Part shown: in pieces, positions 1 to 12,240 of the stretch
Numbering within the stretch: the first letter of the stretch is position 1
How the letters are laid out: each line of letters opens with the position of its first letter
Origin: Ophryocystis elektroscirrha
Taxonomy: Eukaryota; Apicomplexa; Conoidasida; Neogregarinorida; Ophryocystidae
Length of the DNA: 36,035 bases
Direction of reading: 5' to 3'
Assembly (NCBI GenBank): GCA_030141585.1
Contig: JAQIFP010000083.1
Location: 1 to 36,035, forward strand
The notes under the pieces: model-generated
Told to the model about the DNA's origin: nothing
The model's input: only the letters and a program-made list of their open reading frames with translations
Databases searched by the model: none
Made by a program: the position numbers and the translations under genes

Positions 1-273
1 TTGGCGCAGTGGTAGTACTTGTTGGCGCAGTGGTAGTACTTGTTGGCGCAGTGGTAGTACTTGTTGGCGCAGTGGTAGTACTTGTTGGCGCAGTGGTAGT
101 ACTTGTTGGCGCAGTGGTAGTACTTGTTGGCGCAGTGGTAGTACTTGTCGGTACAGTGGTAGTACTTGTAGCTTCAGTGGTAGTACTTGTCGGTACAGTG
201 GTAGTACTTGTAGCTTCAGTGGTAGTACTTGTAGCTTCAGTGGTAGTACTTGTCGGCGCAGTAGTAGTAGTAG
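1..273. repeat. 21-bp tandem repeat inside the mucin gene
   Basis: About 13 head-to-tail copies of a 21-bp unit (ttggcgcagtggtagtactt plus g). The seven leftmost copies are identical. The six on the right alternate among three versions of the middle bases (ggtaca, gcttca, ggcgca). The period is seven codons, so copy-number change keeps the mucin frame. The array continues past the left edge. Confidence 0.95.
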
Positions 274-907
274 ACTGTGTAGTAGTACTAGTAAATCTAT
301 TGAACTGTGTTGCTCTAGAATCATTTGGTAATAGCCTTATTTGAGAGTTTGGATTGAGACCGCTAAAGTTGTTTACGGGTGGGATTTGATTAGTTCCTAC
401 ATATTGATTCAGTAATGTAGGAGTTGGTCTAGGTATAAGATTGACGGGGATTGAACTAGTGTAAGTACTATTCAATGTATTTATAGGTGATGGTGTGGAA
501 CGGGGCATGAGGGTAGGAAGAAACGGTGGTAAGGGGTTTAATCTTGGTATAAAAGGATTATTGTCTAACGGACGCGGAATAATTCTTCTAACCGGCTCTA
601 TTAAACGATCTAATACATTTGATATACCCGTCCGTACATTATTATCAAAATCTTGCACTAAATTGTCATTAGGATTAAGGAGATTCCCCGAAAGGAAATC
701 GTTTGTAGACGAAAATAAGTTTGTCAGTAACCCATCATTTGGCATTAAGCCAGTTATCAAATCAGGAGTGCGTGCTGCTGGCTGTGCGAGGGAACTTAAT
801 GTATTTGCTGCAGTTAAAATTGGGTTGTATGTTGTTGGTAACTGTGCTTCTGATGCACGTGTATACAATACAAGCAATAATGAGTTTAAAATACAAAAAT
901 TTCTCAT
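1..907 (-). CDS. Secreted mucin-like Thr/Pro-rich protein, C-terminus cut by window edge
   Basis: The minus strand is open without a stop from an ATG at 905-907 to the window edge (302 residues, incomplete). The product starts MRNFCILNSLLLVLYTRA, a short basic/hydrophobic signal peptide with probable cleavage before the SEAQLP stretch. About 190 residues rich in Pro, Asn, Thr and Leu follow. Then comes a Thr-rich region in which a 7-residue unit (STTTAPT, with variants STTTVPT and STTTEAT) is repeated about 13 times up to the edge. Such Thr blocks are typical of O-glycosylated apicomplexan surface or secreted mucins; no conserved domain is recognisable. The opposite strand is also open over the repeats but reads as a monotonous Val/Leu/Gly string with no sensible start, so I take it as a shadow. 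The downstream neighbour on the right is transcribed divergently. Function is inferred only from composition. Confidence 0.75.
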   Translation of the reverse strand, partial: MRNFCILNSLLLVLYTRASEAQLPTTYNPILTAANTLSSLAQPAARTPDLITGLMPNDGLLTNLFSSTNDFLSGNLLNPNDNLVQDFDNNVRTGISNVLDRLIEPVRRIIPRPLDNNPFIPRLNPLPPFLPTLMPRSTPSPINTLNSTYTSSIPVNLIPRPTPTLLNQYVGTNQIPPVNNFSGLNPNSQIRLLPNDSRATQFNRFTSTTTQSTTTTAPTSTTTEATSTTTEATSTTTVPTSTTTEATSTTTVPTSTTTAPTSTTTAPTSTTTAPTSTTTAPTSTTTAPTSTTTAPTSTTTAP

Positions 908-1427
908 AGTATAAAGTAAACGAACTTTCAAAAAAAGAAAAAATGTTGTAATTTATCAATCGAAAAACTCGGGTCTAAGTCGAAATAAAATAATTAGAGT
1001 TTAAGTATATATAATGCATACGAAAAAGTGTAAATGTTCAAATTAAGATAAACTATGACAAAGTTACAATTTATGGTTAAGTGTTGAAGTATAAAATTCT
1101 ATTTGCTATACTAAATATAATTTTTTTACAGAAATATTAATCATTAGTTGCATTTTTTTTTAAATACAAAAATTTGAAAATAAAAATTATTTAAATAATT
1201 GTGCAATAATAATAATTATGATTTCAATTAAAATTTATTACTATCTATATTTTAAAACCATGAGTAGGAGGATTAAGAGTGAATTTTTGAAATTCAATAA
1301 TATTTACAATAAATAATCCTAACGTGCATGCTATATTACATTCGCTTTTTCTTAAAAACTTGAGTATTTTATATTCTGCATGTAGTCATAACCGCTATTT
1401 TTTAACCATATTTAAGATCATATATGG
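908..1427. other. Intergenic region between divergent genes
   Basis: AT-rich, 520 nt, between the start of the mucin gene (minus) and the start of the four-pass protein (plus). It should hold both promoters. I see no open frame of note and no recognisable motif beyond short A and T runs. Confidence 0.6.
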
Positions 1428-2188
1428 ATGAACAATAATTTACTTCATTTGAAGCAACGAAGCGTAAGAAGACAAACACGACATGTATATAAACTATTTT
1501 GGAATTTGATCGCGCTTGCTGCTTTAAGTACTCAATATAACTAAAATAATTTATTTTCAATCAGTCATGTAAAATATATTAGTGTTAATTAGACAAAATA
1601 TTGCAATTGTACTTTATAATGTAAATTTATGGTGAATGTATAATATATTTTTGTCTCAACATGCAAAAAATGTAAAAGTTATTTATTATCATTATCTTTC
1701 CCACAGTTGCTGGAGTGTTTATTTTTGTGGGTTGCGGATTATATTCATGGAGAAAGAGTGCTGATATAAGGTTTCATAGATTTAATGGTTCAAGAATTGA
1801 AACAAATTCTTTTCTATCATCGGAATATGGGCTATATATATACAATTTCAATGGAGGCGCTGTAATTCAAACATGGTTTAACAAACAAACCCTTATATGT
1901 CGATTAGCGGAATTTACTAACGTGGTTCAATGGATTGTCAATTGTAATAGTGATTGTCGTAATCATTTTCGTGGAAGATGTGATGCATATAAAACTATGC
2001 ATCATTGGGGTTTAATAGTAAGCGTGACATAATCAATATATGTATATATATATATTTAGACACTTTCTATACTTATACTAACTGGCTGTCTAGCCGTAGC
2101 AGGGTCAGGTATCATATATTTCTTTGGGCCTTTGCATACACTGCTTCAGGTAAATATAATTAAAATTGTACATATAAAACATAAGTCA

Positions 2189-2235
<47 letters not shown>

Positions 2236-3432
2236 ATATTTAAACTTTATGTAATTATTTATACAATACTTAACGTATTTACATATACATGACACTTTAT
2301 ATACTCAAAATCTATGAACTATAATTTTTTGATATTTTTTTTTAATTAGATCATTTGGATCGGGAGTGCATTTGTTGCTTCTATTGTAGTTAGTTTTTGG
2401 GTTTATATTACAAATGAAAAAATGAACAGTCTAAGATCGTCATCATTGTATCCGTACGCGAAGTTGAGTTCAGGATTTTACACTGCAATAACTGGAATTT
2501 CTTTAATTTTTTTATGCGGAGTTTTCACTTTTTTGGAAGGATATCATAAAGAATCTAAAGAGTGGAGATTGGTAACTTTATATTTATAACCAATAAATCT
2601 AATTTATTAGTCAATTAATAATTTTAATAATAAAGATTATTTGAATAATTAATTATACTTTTTATAATAAAAAAAAAAATAATTATTTATTTATATTAAT
2701 TAATAAATAATTTTACGAAAAATATATAAATATATATTATTATAATAATAGTCCATATAATATATAGAAAATATACGATACACAGTGAAACAAAAATATA
2801 TAAAATTACAAATATAAACAATACTAATTAATCTTATAATATTATTAATATTATAATATAATTAATATTACAATTTAATTAATCTTATAATATATTTAAT
2901 ATTACAATATAATTGATATTACAATATATTTAACTTTATAATATAATTAATATTTTAATATAATAAATATATATAAATATATATATATATATCAACAGAG
3001 ACAAGAAAAATTGGCAAACAAGATTTGTATGCAAACACAGTATGAGCAAGACAACTTTGGGCTTGGATCAGGTTTATATGCAAAATCAGCTAATCCAACA
3101 TACGCTGCATATAATAATGCTCCTATAAAATATGCAGCTCCACCTCCGCAATCCTTTAATGTGGCAGGAACCCCTGTTATGTACAATAGTGGAATGCCTC
3201 AACCAAATTTTGCATACAAAAATCCAATGCCTCCGAGAGGTAATTAACTTGGATAATTTTTTTTTTTTCTTCAAATCTAACCTATTCAAAATCTGCTTTT
3301 TCAGATACACTAGAATACCAAAAGCAAACATTGCACCCAAATACACCCCAAAATTATTATTATCACAGAAATGACAAACCTATAACGCCCAAAAATTATT
3401 ATTCTAGTCAAAAAAAACCTCCTTTTTATTAA
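1428..3432 (+). CDS. Four-pass claudin-like membrane protein, candidate CLAMP
   Basis: Exons 1428-1527, 1707-2017, 2060-2149, 2350-2571, 2999-3239 and 3305-3432 join in frame to 363 residues with GT-AG introns throughout. The first exon ends inside a hydrophobic stretch that is completed only by splicing (WNLIALAALIAGVFIFVG). Predicted TM segments lie near residues 24-46, 136-158, 168-188 and 210-230. The first loop is about 90 residues with four to five Cys. The C-terminal tail is about 128 residues, rich in Pro, Tyr and Asn (for example KYAAPPPQSF), and would face the cytosol. Four passes, a Cys-bearing large first loop and a Pro-rich tail match the apicomplexan claudin-like apicomplexan microneme protein, known to be needed for rhoptry discharge and invasion. 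A clear claudin W-GLW-C-C signature is not evident, so another tetraspan family is possible. The gene structure is firm; the family name is an inference. Confidence 0.7.
2150..2349. repeat. TA dinucleotide repeat within an intron of the four-pass gene
   Basis: This 200-nt intron contains about 20 TA copies at 2192-2230. It is typical of the longer introns here, which are mostly simple-sequence DNA. Confidence 0.8.
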
Positions 3433-4305
3433 ATGTATTATCAATTTTCAAAAATGTTTTTATATTTTTCTGTAAATAGTTCAAATTGTTGTGTAATAAT
3501 ATCTTCAATAACATCACTGTGTAAATAATGACGTATTATTTTAGGAATAAAAATTTCGCAATAAAACTCCCTGAGTGTAATGATGTAATATATGAAAATT
3601 TTTTACTTTAAATATTTTTGCAGGGGCAAAGCATCAGGCTTTGTCATAAGAACAAACTAATAATAAAGTAATTTCAGTGACGCGTTCTTACTTTATATCT
3701 GCTTAAGCTTTCAAAATAATGTAGACGGTAATCCGAAGTGAAGTACCCAGTAAAACATGAATTATTTCCAAAAAATCTATTTTTTTTTTTTTTTTTTTTT
3801 AATCCTTACTTATTTGTTGCTATTGAATTATCTATTTTTTCGCAAAATGTTTTAATTGAAAATAGTAATCCATTAAGAAGTTCTATATTGCATGCTTTAG
3901 TATTGTTTGCATAAAAACTATATATAAGCTTTTGACATTTAAAAATATGAAATGAATATATTATACTTTGACTTTTTTCCATATTTGTGATTATTAAATT
4001 GTTTTAGTCATTTATTTAGTTCTACAAAAAAAAAAACCTCCTCAAAAGTGTTTATATATTATTCCATACAATATATATATATATAATATAAAAAATAAAT
4101 AATAATAAAAATAATTAAAAGTAATTATTTTAATCATTATTGTCAAACAAATAAAAATTTTTGGTTTTGATATAGTAAAATATTACTAATCATACTAAAT
4201 TATAGTATTTTTGTACGCTATATATTAATGGAAAACTTTGTAATTTCTTTTTTTTTATAAAAAAAATGTAAAAAAAAAGTGGGAGTATGGCAACTTAATT
4301 CTTAA
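3433..4305. other. Intergenic region between convergent genes
   Basis: 873 nt between two stop codons facing each other (four-pass protein on plus, CWC25 on minus). Very AT-rich with a T run at about 3780-3800 and a short AT microsatellite near 4070-4085. I see no gene or RNA. Confidence 0.6.
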
Positions 4306-5125
4306 TTAATTATCGTCTATAAGACTATTTTCTTTTCTTAGGTTGGTTGCACGACGTGCTGAATAACGTTTAAGTCTGTCTTCAAGAGTCAATTTGTCAT
4401 CAAGAAATAGAGCTTTTTGAGCTTCATTTACGAAAGAAAGAGTCTCTGAATTTGAAACAGGCCTATCCAATGCGTCAGTCAATTTCTGTATTTCTTCCAG
4501 CTTTTTAAGTTTTTCTGCTACTTTTTCGTGATGCCTAAATTATATAGTTTGTTAAATATCGAGCTTACATCGCTCCTAAGCGCTTCATTTCATCGATTTG
4601 TTCTTGCGTATTTAATTCTTTTTCGGAATTTGGAGGAACCGGTTCAGGTTGTGAAGAATTATCATTAATAATTTCATCTCCCTTTTTTCTTCGGGAAGAA
4701 TACAGTAATGGCAGCTGTCCCTTTGCTTTTCTTAGCATTGTAATGGAATCAGCCATTTGTTTTGGAGGGGCTAAATCATCATCAGAATTATCATTACTGG
4801 GTATATTTGACTCTAAAAAAAAAATGAATAAGTAATCATTTTACCTGCGGGCATTGGATGAATTTTATGTTTACTATGATTATTTTTACTACTCATATTA
4901 GTGAGATGTTTTTCTTCAATATATTGAGGTTTTTCGTCCAAATTATGCACATTATATTTGTTCGACAATTTGCTTATTTTCGACTGTTCGACTGTATCCT
5001 CTTTATAATCTAACTCCCTGCTCAAGGATCTTTTAAAAACTCTAAAGGGTCTCTTTATTTTAGATCCTTCACTTTTTATTTTTGCATTTTTTGACGATGA
5101 ACTACTTGAAATTGAATCCAAATGT

Positions 5126-5157
<32 letters not shown>

Positions 5158-5664
5158 CAAAGTGTCTACCGATTCGCTTTTTTTTTTCATATGTTTTTTA
5201 AAAGATTCAATTATTTCCATTTTTGCCAATTCCTGTTTTCTCTTTGCAAATTCAACTTGCTTTATTGTAAATAAAGGGTCTTCTTTAATTTTCCTTAAAG
5301 TCTCTTCATTCTGCGGCGCAATTCCACTGGAAAATATTGATCCTACTATAGTGGACCGATTGCTGTACTTTTCATGATCTTCATTGCTTTTTTGAGTAAT
5401 TGGTTTACCCAGTAAAAAATCTTCAGATTCCTGTTCAGATTTCGCCTGTGCAGGATTCAAATACATCCAGTCCATTCTTTCCGCTGTAACAAGCAGATCT
5501 TTATTTGCAATAAGTCCAGCATCTGCTTGCAAAATTCTCAGTTTAACTCTTTCTTCTTCTTGTTGTAACTCCCGTATTTTCCCATGCTCATCGTAACTTT
5601 GATATTTTTTTGAGACTCCACCAGATGGCTGGAAAAAACTATTTTTACTTTTAGTTTCCACCAT
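4306..5664 (-). CDS. CWC25: Pre-mRNA splicing factor CWC25
   Basis: Exons 5664-4845, 4812-4569 and 4534-4306 give 430 residues; the introns are 32 and 34 nt. CWC25 joins the spliceosome just before the first catalytic step. Its N-terminal region is recognisable: a charged helix with RELQQEEERV, then ERMDWMYLNP (residues about 62-71) and EDFLLGKPI (about 81-89), matching the family's LDWMY and YLLGRPI signatures. EDPLFTIKQ farther on is also family-typical. The rest is a Lys/Ser-rich low-complexity tail ending in a coiled, acidic/basic segment. The first residues diverge from the usual start but retain a Phe-Gln-Pro stretch. A run of 26 A (sense) encodes eight Lys in the middle. A dedicated splicing factor fits the intron-dense genes around it. 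Confidence 0.88.
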
Positions 5665-6151
5665 AACCTTAGCTTTTCAGGTTGAATAATAATAATAAAC
5701 ACCAACTAAGCATATTATTACTAAAAGTAACAGCTTCATTTATGTTTCGAGTTTAATTTTAATATATTGCTTCTTTCGAAAAAAAAAATACAGTGGACCT
5801 ATATATGTTCTGTCAGCTTGAAATTTCTTTATTCTTGAGTTTATGTTCTAACCTGTGGTTTTATAAATATAATTAAGTTTATTTAGTAGTTTCTTAAATT
5901 AACATAGCAAGATTTCAATTTTTAACAAAACCAAAAATATTTATTTCTGCATTATATACATATAACGCATAAATGTAATCGCTGACTGAAAATTTGATAA
6001 GTGAGAGGAAAAGTAAAGTACTTTTATTAATTTAATGTATTTAAGAATAAACAAAATAAGGATTATATGCATATATATCGATAAGTTAAAGGTATCATTG
6101 TGAAGGGAGTTTGCCAAAAAAAAAAAAAAAAAAAAAAAAATGTATTTTTAA
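5665..6151. other. Intergenic region with long A run
   Basis: 487 nt between the start of CWC25 and the stop of the polytopic Cys-rich gene, both on minus. It holds a 25-base A run at 6116-6140, that is a T run 12 nt past the stop on the sense strand. No gene seen. Confidence 0.6.
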
Positions 6152-8552
6152 TCAAGAATAATCATCTTTTTGTATTTTTGGAAACATAAAACGTTTTTGT
6201 GATTTTTTTCTTTCCATACTAGAATAATCTAATTCTGTTTTACTTGAATGTCGTTTACGCACTTTAACATGGACATTTTGAGGCATTTCTTTTCTTTTCT
6301 TTTTTATTAAATTAGCATAGCGTAAATTTATTTGTTTATCAGTTAAGCATAAGGGAAATATTGAGAAATCAGACCATGTACCCAATGGCTCATTATGTGA
6401 CTTTGAATTGCCGATAAACTCAATATCTGTATATAAGGAATTATGTTTTAAATACCCAATATATACACCATCTACAAATAATGTCATATTGACAATAACG
6501 GAACTTTCGGGATCTTCTGGAACCTCCCTTCGAGTTAAGCAAGTAATATTCATGTGTTTCCATCCAACATTCGAGAAAAAAACATCATTTTCTATTACCT
6601 TAGCAGTGAACTTTTGCAGAAAAGGAATAAAATTTTCACCGATCTTGACGCCAATTAAACTATCCTCAGTTATGGTCATAAATGTTTGTCCTGTACTCGT
6701 AGCCGCCAAAACATGACTTTGATTCCGTTTTAACGGGAATTTGATCCAAAGATTTATTGTCCAATCTGCCTCAGCGTTTATGAGATTTGTTAATGGGTCA
6801 GGAGCTAACTCGACAATTGGATTCAATATTATTGTGGCTATGATATCTGTGTTATCTGAACCCGTAACTATAGCAGAATTTGAATAATCAGGGCCTTCAG
6901 CAAAGTCTATACTCCCTAAATTAAATATGATGAAGCAAAATATATTTCATATAAATTTAATTAATGACACTTTTTGTATGGGTTTATAATCATATATAAC
7001 TTTACAATATAAACTATTTTAATTTTACGTGTAAATATCATATATATTATGATTTAGTATAAAAAAATAATTGGCCTTATTGTAATATCTTTTATTTATT
7101 GATATTATATAATTACGGGTGTTTTATTTAAATATACCATAAATTAAAACGGAAACTTCCATGGGTACTGCAGCAAATTGGGAATTCACATATGATAAAG
7201 AAAATAAGGGTTCTATTACATTTAACTCAAAGAATTCTTCAATTTGATTTCTATCTAATTCTTTTGAAGCTAATACGTCAGTATTCAGGAATATATTTAT
7301 ATTTTTTTTTACATAATTTACTACACTTTGTACAAAATTAGAGTCATTTTTTTTTTTTTTTATTGTTTTGGGTATTTCTATACGATCTTGGAAAATTTTG
7401 ACCATTTTTTTTGGATCTTGCGTTAAATCCCGTTCTTTTGTAATACTATGGATTGCAGGGCGGGCATCAGGGAACAAAGTTAAAAAGTTGATTGTCTGCT
7501 CTATTTCTTTATCTTTTTTTTTTTTTTCTTTTATTTCGGGAGTTTCAATTTGTAAAAAATCATAGGCTGCTTTTTGAGCATAATCTAAGTATTTTTTAGC
7601 CTCATCTGTTTGTCTAATAATGTCCATTCTTTTTCTCATAATTCTTTTCATAATTTGCGCTTTAGTAAGTTTAGATTCTGTTTTGGCTTGAATTATATTT
7701 TGATATTCTCTAATCAAGCTATCTGTTTTTCCGTCATTTCTAGTTCCTAAGGGAACACCAGAAGCTAAAAATATGTTGATATTTGTGTCAGAAATCATCC
7801 CGAAAAACTCATACATTATATCTAACAAAATACATTGTAACAATCTTTGCGTAAATTCTTCGCTAAGTTTGATATGAAGATAATCTAATTCTATGTCATC
7901 TTTTTTTTTTATTTTTTTTTTTTTTAGTCTTTTTAAGAAATTTATAATTGATTGCTGAAATACCCATTTTTTATTATCATTTGTGACTTCTGGTACATCG
8001 TGCGGTAAATTTTCTTCATCCAATCCCATAATTTCATATGTTTTTGTCGGACACGGTATTAGCTGCAACTCTGAATCCTCCAAAACAGGATACCGTAAAT
8101 AGCAATTAGATCTGCACGCCCAAGAAGCCTCAATTAATTCTTGTCTTGTCAACCCGCTTACTGTTAAATATACACATTTATTGAATAATAACTAAATACC
8201 ATATAGTACGGAGTTAGTTTATTAACTATGAATTAATTAGATATAAAATAGACTGAACAACATCAATATATATATTTGAATAGATATTAATATTACTGTA
8301 CAATTTATTTATATATGCAATTATTATATAAAAATACATATAACCAATATGCAACCCGATATACATAAATATTATATATAAACAAATATATATATTGCTA
8401 CACATGCACATATACAAAAATACTTATATACATGTACAAATATACATATAACTATATATATATATATATATTTGTAGATATTAATGTATAGACAGATACA
8501 TATACTGTTACATATGTACATGTATACGTATGTATATATGCATATGTATGTA

Positions 8553-8590
<38 letters not shown>

Positions 8591-8663
8591 TACATATTTA
8601 TACATATAGATATATATATACATATAGTACATAAATATTCTCATAATTATACTTTTACTTATA

Positions 8664-8701
<38 letters not shown>

Positions 8702-11700
8702 TATAAAAATATAGAAAAATATACATACAAATACATAGGAACATGTATACCAATATATATAAATAAAAAAAAAAAAATCATTAAAATATATATGCACATA
8801 AAATTATATTTAAAATATATATTTTTACATATGTTTATACATATATATATACATATACTGTAGGTATACAAATTAATACATTTTAAGTATAATATTAGAA
8901 TGATTATCTAACAAAAATTACAGCATCTTTCAAGAACTCTTTTCCGTAAATCCAAAAATAGCTTTATAGAATCCTCGTAATTAGAAAAACCTTCTTCAAG
9001 TGTTAGCTTCAAACAATCTTTGAAACTTTTAGTATAATCGTAAGGATATAATGACAAGTATAATAACGCGGCTAAGCTCTGAACTCTTTTTTTTTTTTTA
9101 ATATTTACTTCTTTTTTATCTTTTTTATCTAAGCAATTGAAAATACATTTCAAATCTTCATCAGTTATTGAGTGGTAAGGAATTTTATTCAATCGCTTCC
9201 ATTCTTGTTGTTCAAAACCTCTAAAATATCATCTTTTATTTTCAATAAATAACCCTATAGCATTTTATGTGATAATGAATTAAGCTTAACTTTGAAGCTC
9301 AGTTTTTTTTTTATTTACAAATTTGTAAAGTACTATAACTTTTTTTTTATTTAGAATTAACAAAATTAATACTTATATATATATATATATATATGTATGT
9401 GTATTTATTTATTTTATTGTATATGTAATATATAAGTACAATTTTTTATTCCATTAATTACGTCTAATTATATTATTATGAGCAACTGTTTGTAGTACAT
9501 ATTTTGTTTAGCTTCAAAACGATTTTTTATATAAGACTTTATGGGAACAGAGAAATCTTGCTTTATGTAATTTAATAAGTTTAGTAATGAATAAACATTT
9601 TTTAGAGTAAATCCTTTGAATCTCTTAGTTCTAACAAAAGCATTAATTACAAGACTGAAATTACTTGAAATTTTTTACAAAAAAAAAGGAGGCGTACAAA
9701 AAAAATGTAATTTGAAGTAAAGCAGCCACTGTTTCTAATAACTAAAAAAAAAAAAAAAAAAAAACTTACGTATAATAATTCTTTTAGCTCAAAAGCACTA
9801 ACTTCCTTATAAGGAAAAGTAGTTGTGTCAGTTGTAGCTAGAGTTTGTCCGTTCATTCCAGCAGAGTCAAAACGAATAGACGCAGCAGACAACATTAAAA
9901 CGTAATTTGCTGTACTTGAAAGCCCACTTAAGAAGCCAATGTATGTATCGTATGCATATGAATCAACCATAATTCTAAAAACAACAAAATTATCAGCCAA
10001 ACACATATATATAGATAAGGTAAATAAGTGCATATACTCTGTGCTTATTAAACCTAATATATTATGTATTAAAATGTAGGTAAAAATATACGTTTTTGCA
10101 GTATGGATATATATATACTGAGACATATATATAGATTATATATACGCATATATATATAATATACACATATATGCGTAATTGCTGCATATGATCAATATTA
10201 GTAATATATTATAATAAATATAAATATTAACTTACATTGTCCGCCAAATTTCCGAAAGATAAAATATGAAGCAAACAATTAATATTCCCGAAAAGTTGGT
10301 TCCTATACTTGAGTTTGGAAGCTGATCGTATTGTATTTGAACATATGCGGCAGAAAAGTGGAACCCGCTTGGCGTGTAGACATTCCAAAACCCGTAAATT
10401 AAGAGAAAGAGAACATATCTCATAATTATCACGCAACTCCACCATTTTTTATCATTTGATTGTCCAACGTATAAAAATTCCAATATATCGGAGTCTCTGT
10501 AATGAATTATTACTTTAATAAAAAAAAAGTTACTCCGAGCGATTTTGAGATGTATGGAACCACAAATAAACGGCTGCAGCTGGAGCTGCAACTACAACGG
10601 AAACAATTATAGCCACATATGACCATGTTTGAAGTTGTTTTGCTTTATTTGTACTGCACAGTAAGTTCATAGCAATGAAGAGATGCTTGTTGTTCGTAAC
10701 ATCTATGTTGACACATAAAGTGCCCAAAAAAAATCCCCTAGCCATAGAAGGAAATAGTATGTAAAACAACATAATATAGGCGTTTATTACGCACCATAAA
10801 TACGGTTTTTTTTTTTTAGTTGCATTCTAAAAATAAAAGAAAAAAAAAAGTAGCTTACTTTAGAATAAAACTTTTGTAAACAAGCATGAACCTCTCTATT
10901 GATTAGACCTAATACCAAACACCATAGAATAAGAATTAAAGGGAAAAAAACTAAATACTCTATGGAATATAACATTGATGGAAAATTTTCATCTCCCTAA
11001 TGTATTATATACTTAAAAAGAATTACCGGTATAAAACACGTTAAGATTTCATAAATAGGAAAACCCACAGTAGAAATAAGAACAAAATATCTCATAATTG
11101 TGCTCCATTCAATAAAACCTAATCTTTGTTTGTTTTTTTTAGTTGGTATTTTACCTGATTACAGAAGCCAACATGTAATGATTGCAAATTATTCTAAATA
11201 TAGATGCTAAAACAATCTTTCGAAAAAGAATCAATTGCATAAAAACTATAAGCGTGAGAGAAACGGCAATAATAAATCCAGGTAATGCTATATAGTGGAA
11301 CACACACGAGCTGCAAGGTCTGAAAAAGTCTCCCAATATAGATTTTCCATATTCTTTTACACACTACAAAAAAAAAAAAAAAAAAAAAAAAGAAATACCT
11401 CAGTGCACTTGAAACCTTTATACGGCAAAGAACATTTATTTATATGTTTAAGCCGATTTTCATAGGTGGGACATTGATCAGCTAAAGAGCATTTTCCAAG
11501 TTTCGCACGTTCAATATCGGTGTTGTAAGTTTGACAAATGGAACTTTCATTACTCAAAGAGCAATAGTCTTGTAATGTCCAGTAAGTTGTATGATTTCCA
11601 GGAACACACCATTCAGTGCTTTCACAGGTTTCGCATTCCAAGGGGTTTGTTATTTTCAAAACATCTTTTATTTTGTTGCCTTACAACCAAAACAATCAAC

Positions 11701-12240
11701 TTAAATAAAAAAACTTGTAAGCATCATAATTAATAATAATAATAAGCGCTATTTATTTCACAAGTTCTCGAAAGTTACTTATGCTATATTTATGCCACTT
11801 CTTTTTTTTTTTTAACTTTTTTATGTGTATGTGATGTCTAGAGCAAATATACCTGCGTCGCAAAAACAGTTTCCAAAGTCCTTAGCATATAAATTGATAG
11901 TAGCTAATATTTAATTAACACAAACCTTAAGTTACTTGTATTATAACCACAAAATGAACAAGTTGATGAGTTTCCAGGTGAGTAAAAACCAATAAAACAA
12001 GCTTTACAACTTGTTATATATTTTGAGTTTTCGGGAGAATACGTGCCAATGGGACATGGCATACATTGACCGGCATTATTATCGGAAAGATCCCAGTACA
12101 TTCCCGCTGGACACCTCTAAAAGAAAAACCCGGCTGTTACCAAATAATTCATATACCACTTCATAATCATATGTTTCATATATATTCGCTGTGTAGATTT
12201 TCCCAAGTATACTTAGAAAAAGTATAAATCCGTAAAACAT
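6152..12240 (-). CDS. Polytopic Cys-rich (CRMP-like) protein with C-terminal ConA/LamG-like domain
   Basis: Fifteen exons close the frame to 1361 residues: 12240-12157, 12116-11936, 11903-11853, 11679-11399, 11363-11155, 11123-11027, 10996-10859, 10826-10534, 10496-10236, 9974-9770, 9741-9698, 9654-9499, 9220-8922, 8160-7138 and 6915-6152. A signal peptide ([18 protein letters not shown]) leads into GCC2/GCC3-like Cys repeats ([31 protein letters not shown]) and a second Cys-rich block to about residue 220. About nine TM segments follow (near 221-246, 279-299, 314-333, 357-384, 414-436, 460-482, 512-531, 541-565 and 602-625). A long Lys-rich segment ends in a concanavalin/laminin-G-like fold at about 1127-1290 ([23 protein letters not shown]). 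Cys modules plus many TMs match apicomplexan cysteine repeat modular proteins, which act in rhoptry secretion. The join at intron 9221-9498 rests on phase and on the lack of any start codon downstream. If it is wrong, the first part would stop at 9468. Confidence 0.68.
8161..8921. repeat. Intron filled with TA and ATAC microsatellites
   Basis: This 761-nt intron of the polytopic gene is mostly tandem TA with interspersed tatatac, tatgtat and tacata motifs (densest at about 8400-8860). Frames open across it translate to Ile/Tyr strings and are not genes. Confidence 0.8.

Noticed and set aside
9..344. Plus-strand frame of Val/Leu/Gly repeats across the 21-bp array
   Set aside because: The minus strand is open across the whole region with a signal peptide and Thr-rich mucin repeats; the plus reading is a shadow with a GTG start and no domain.
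495..914. Plus-strand 139-codon frame
   Set aside because: Antisense to the well-supported mucin frame, with no conserved feature.
8226..8871. Ile/Tyr-rich minus-strand frames
   Set aside because: Microsatellite DNA inside an intron of the polytopic gene; no coding-like composition.
9468..9470. Stop codon that would end the polytopic protein after its TM block
   Set aside because: The downstream exon 9220-8922 has no start codon and needs a phase-2 donor, which is present at 9498; a fused gene explains both, although cDNA is needed.
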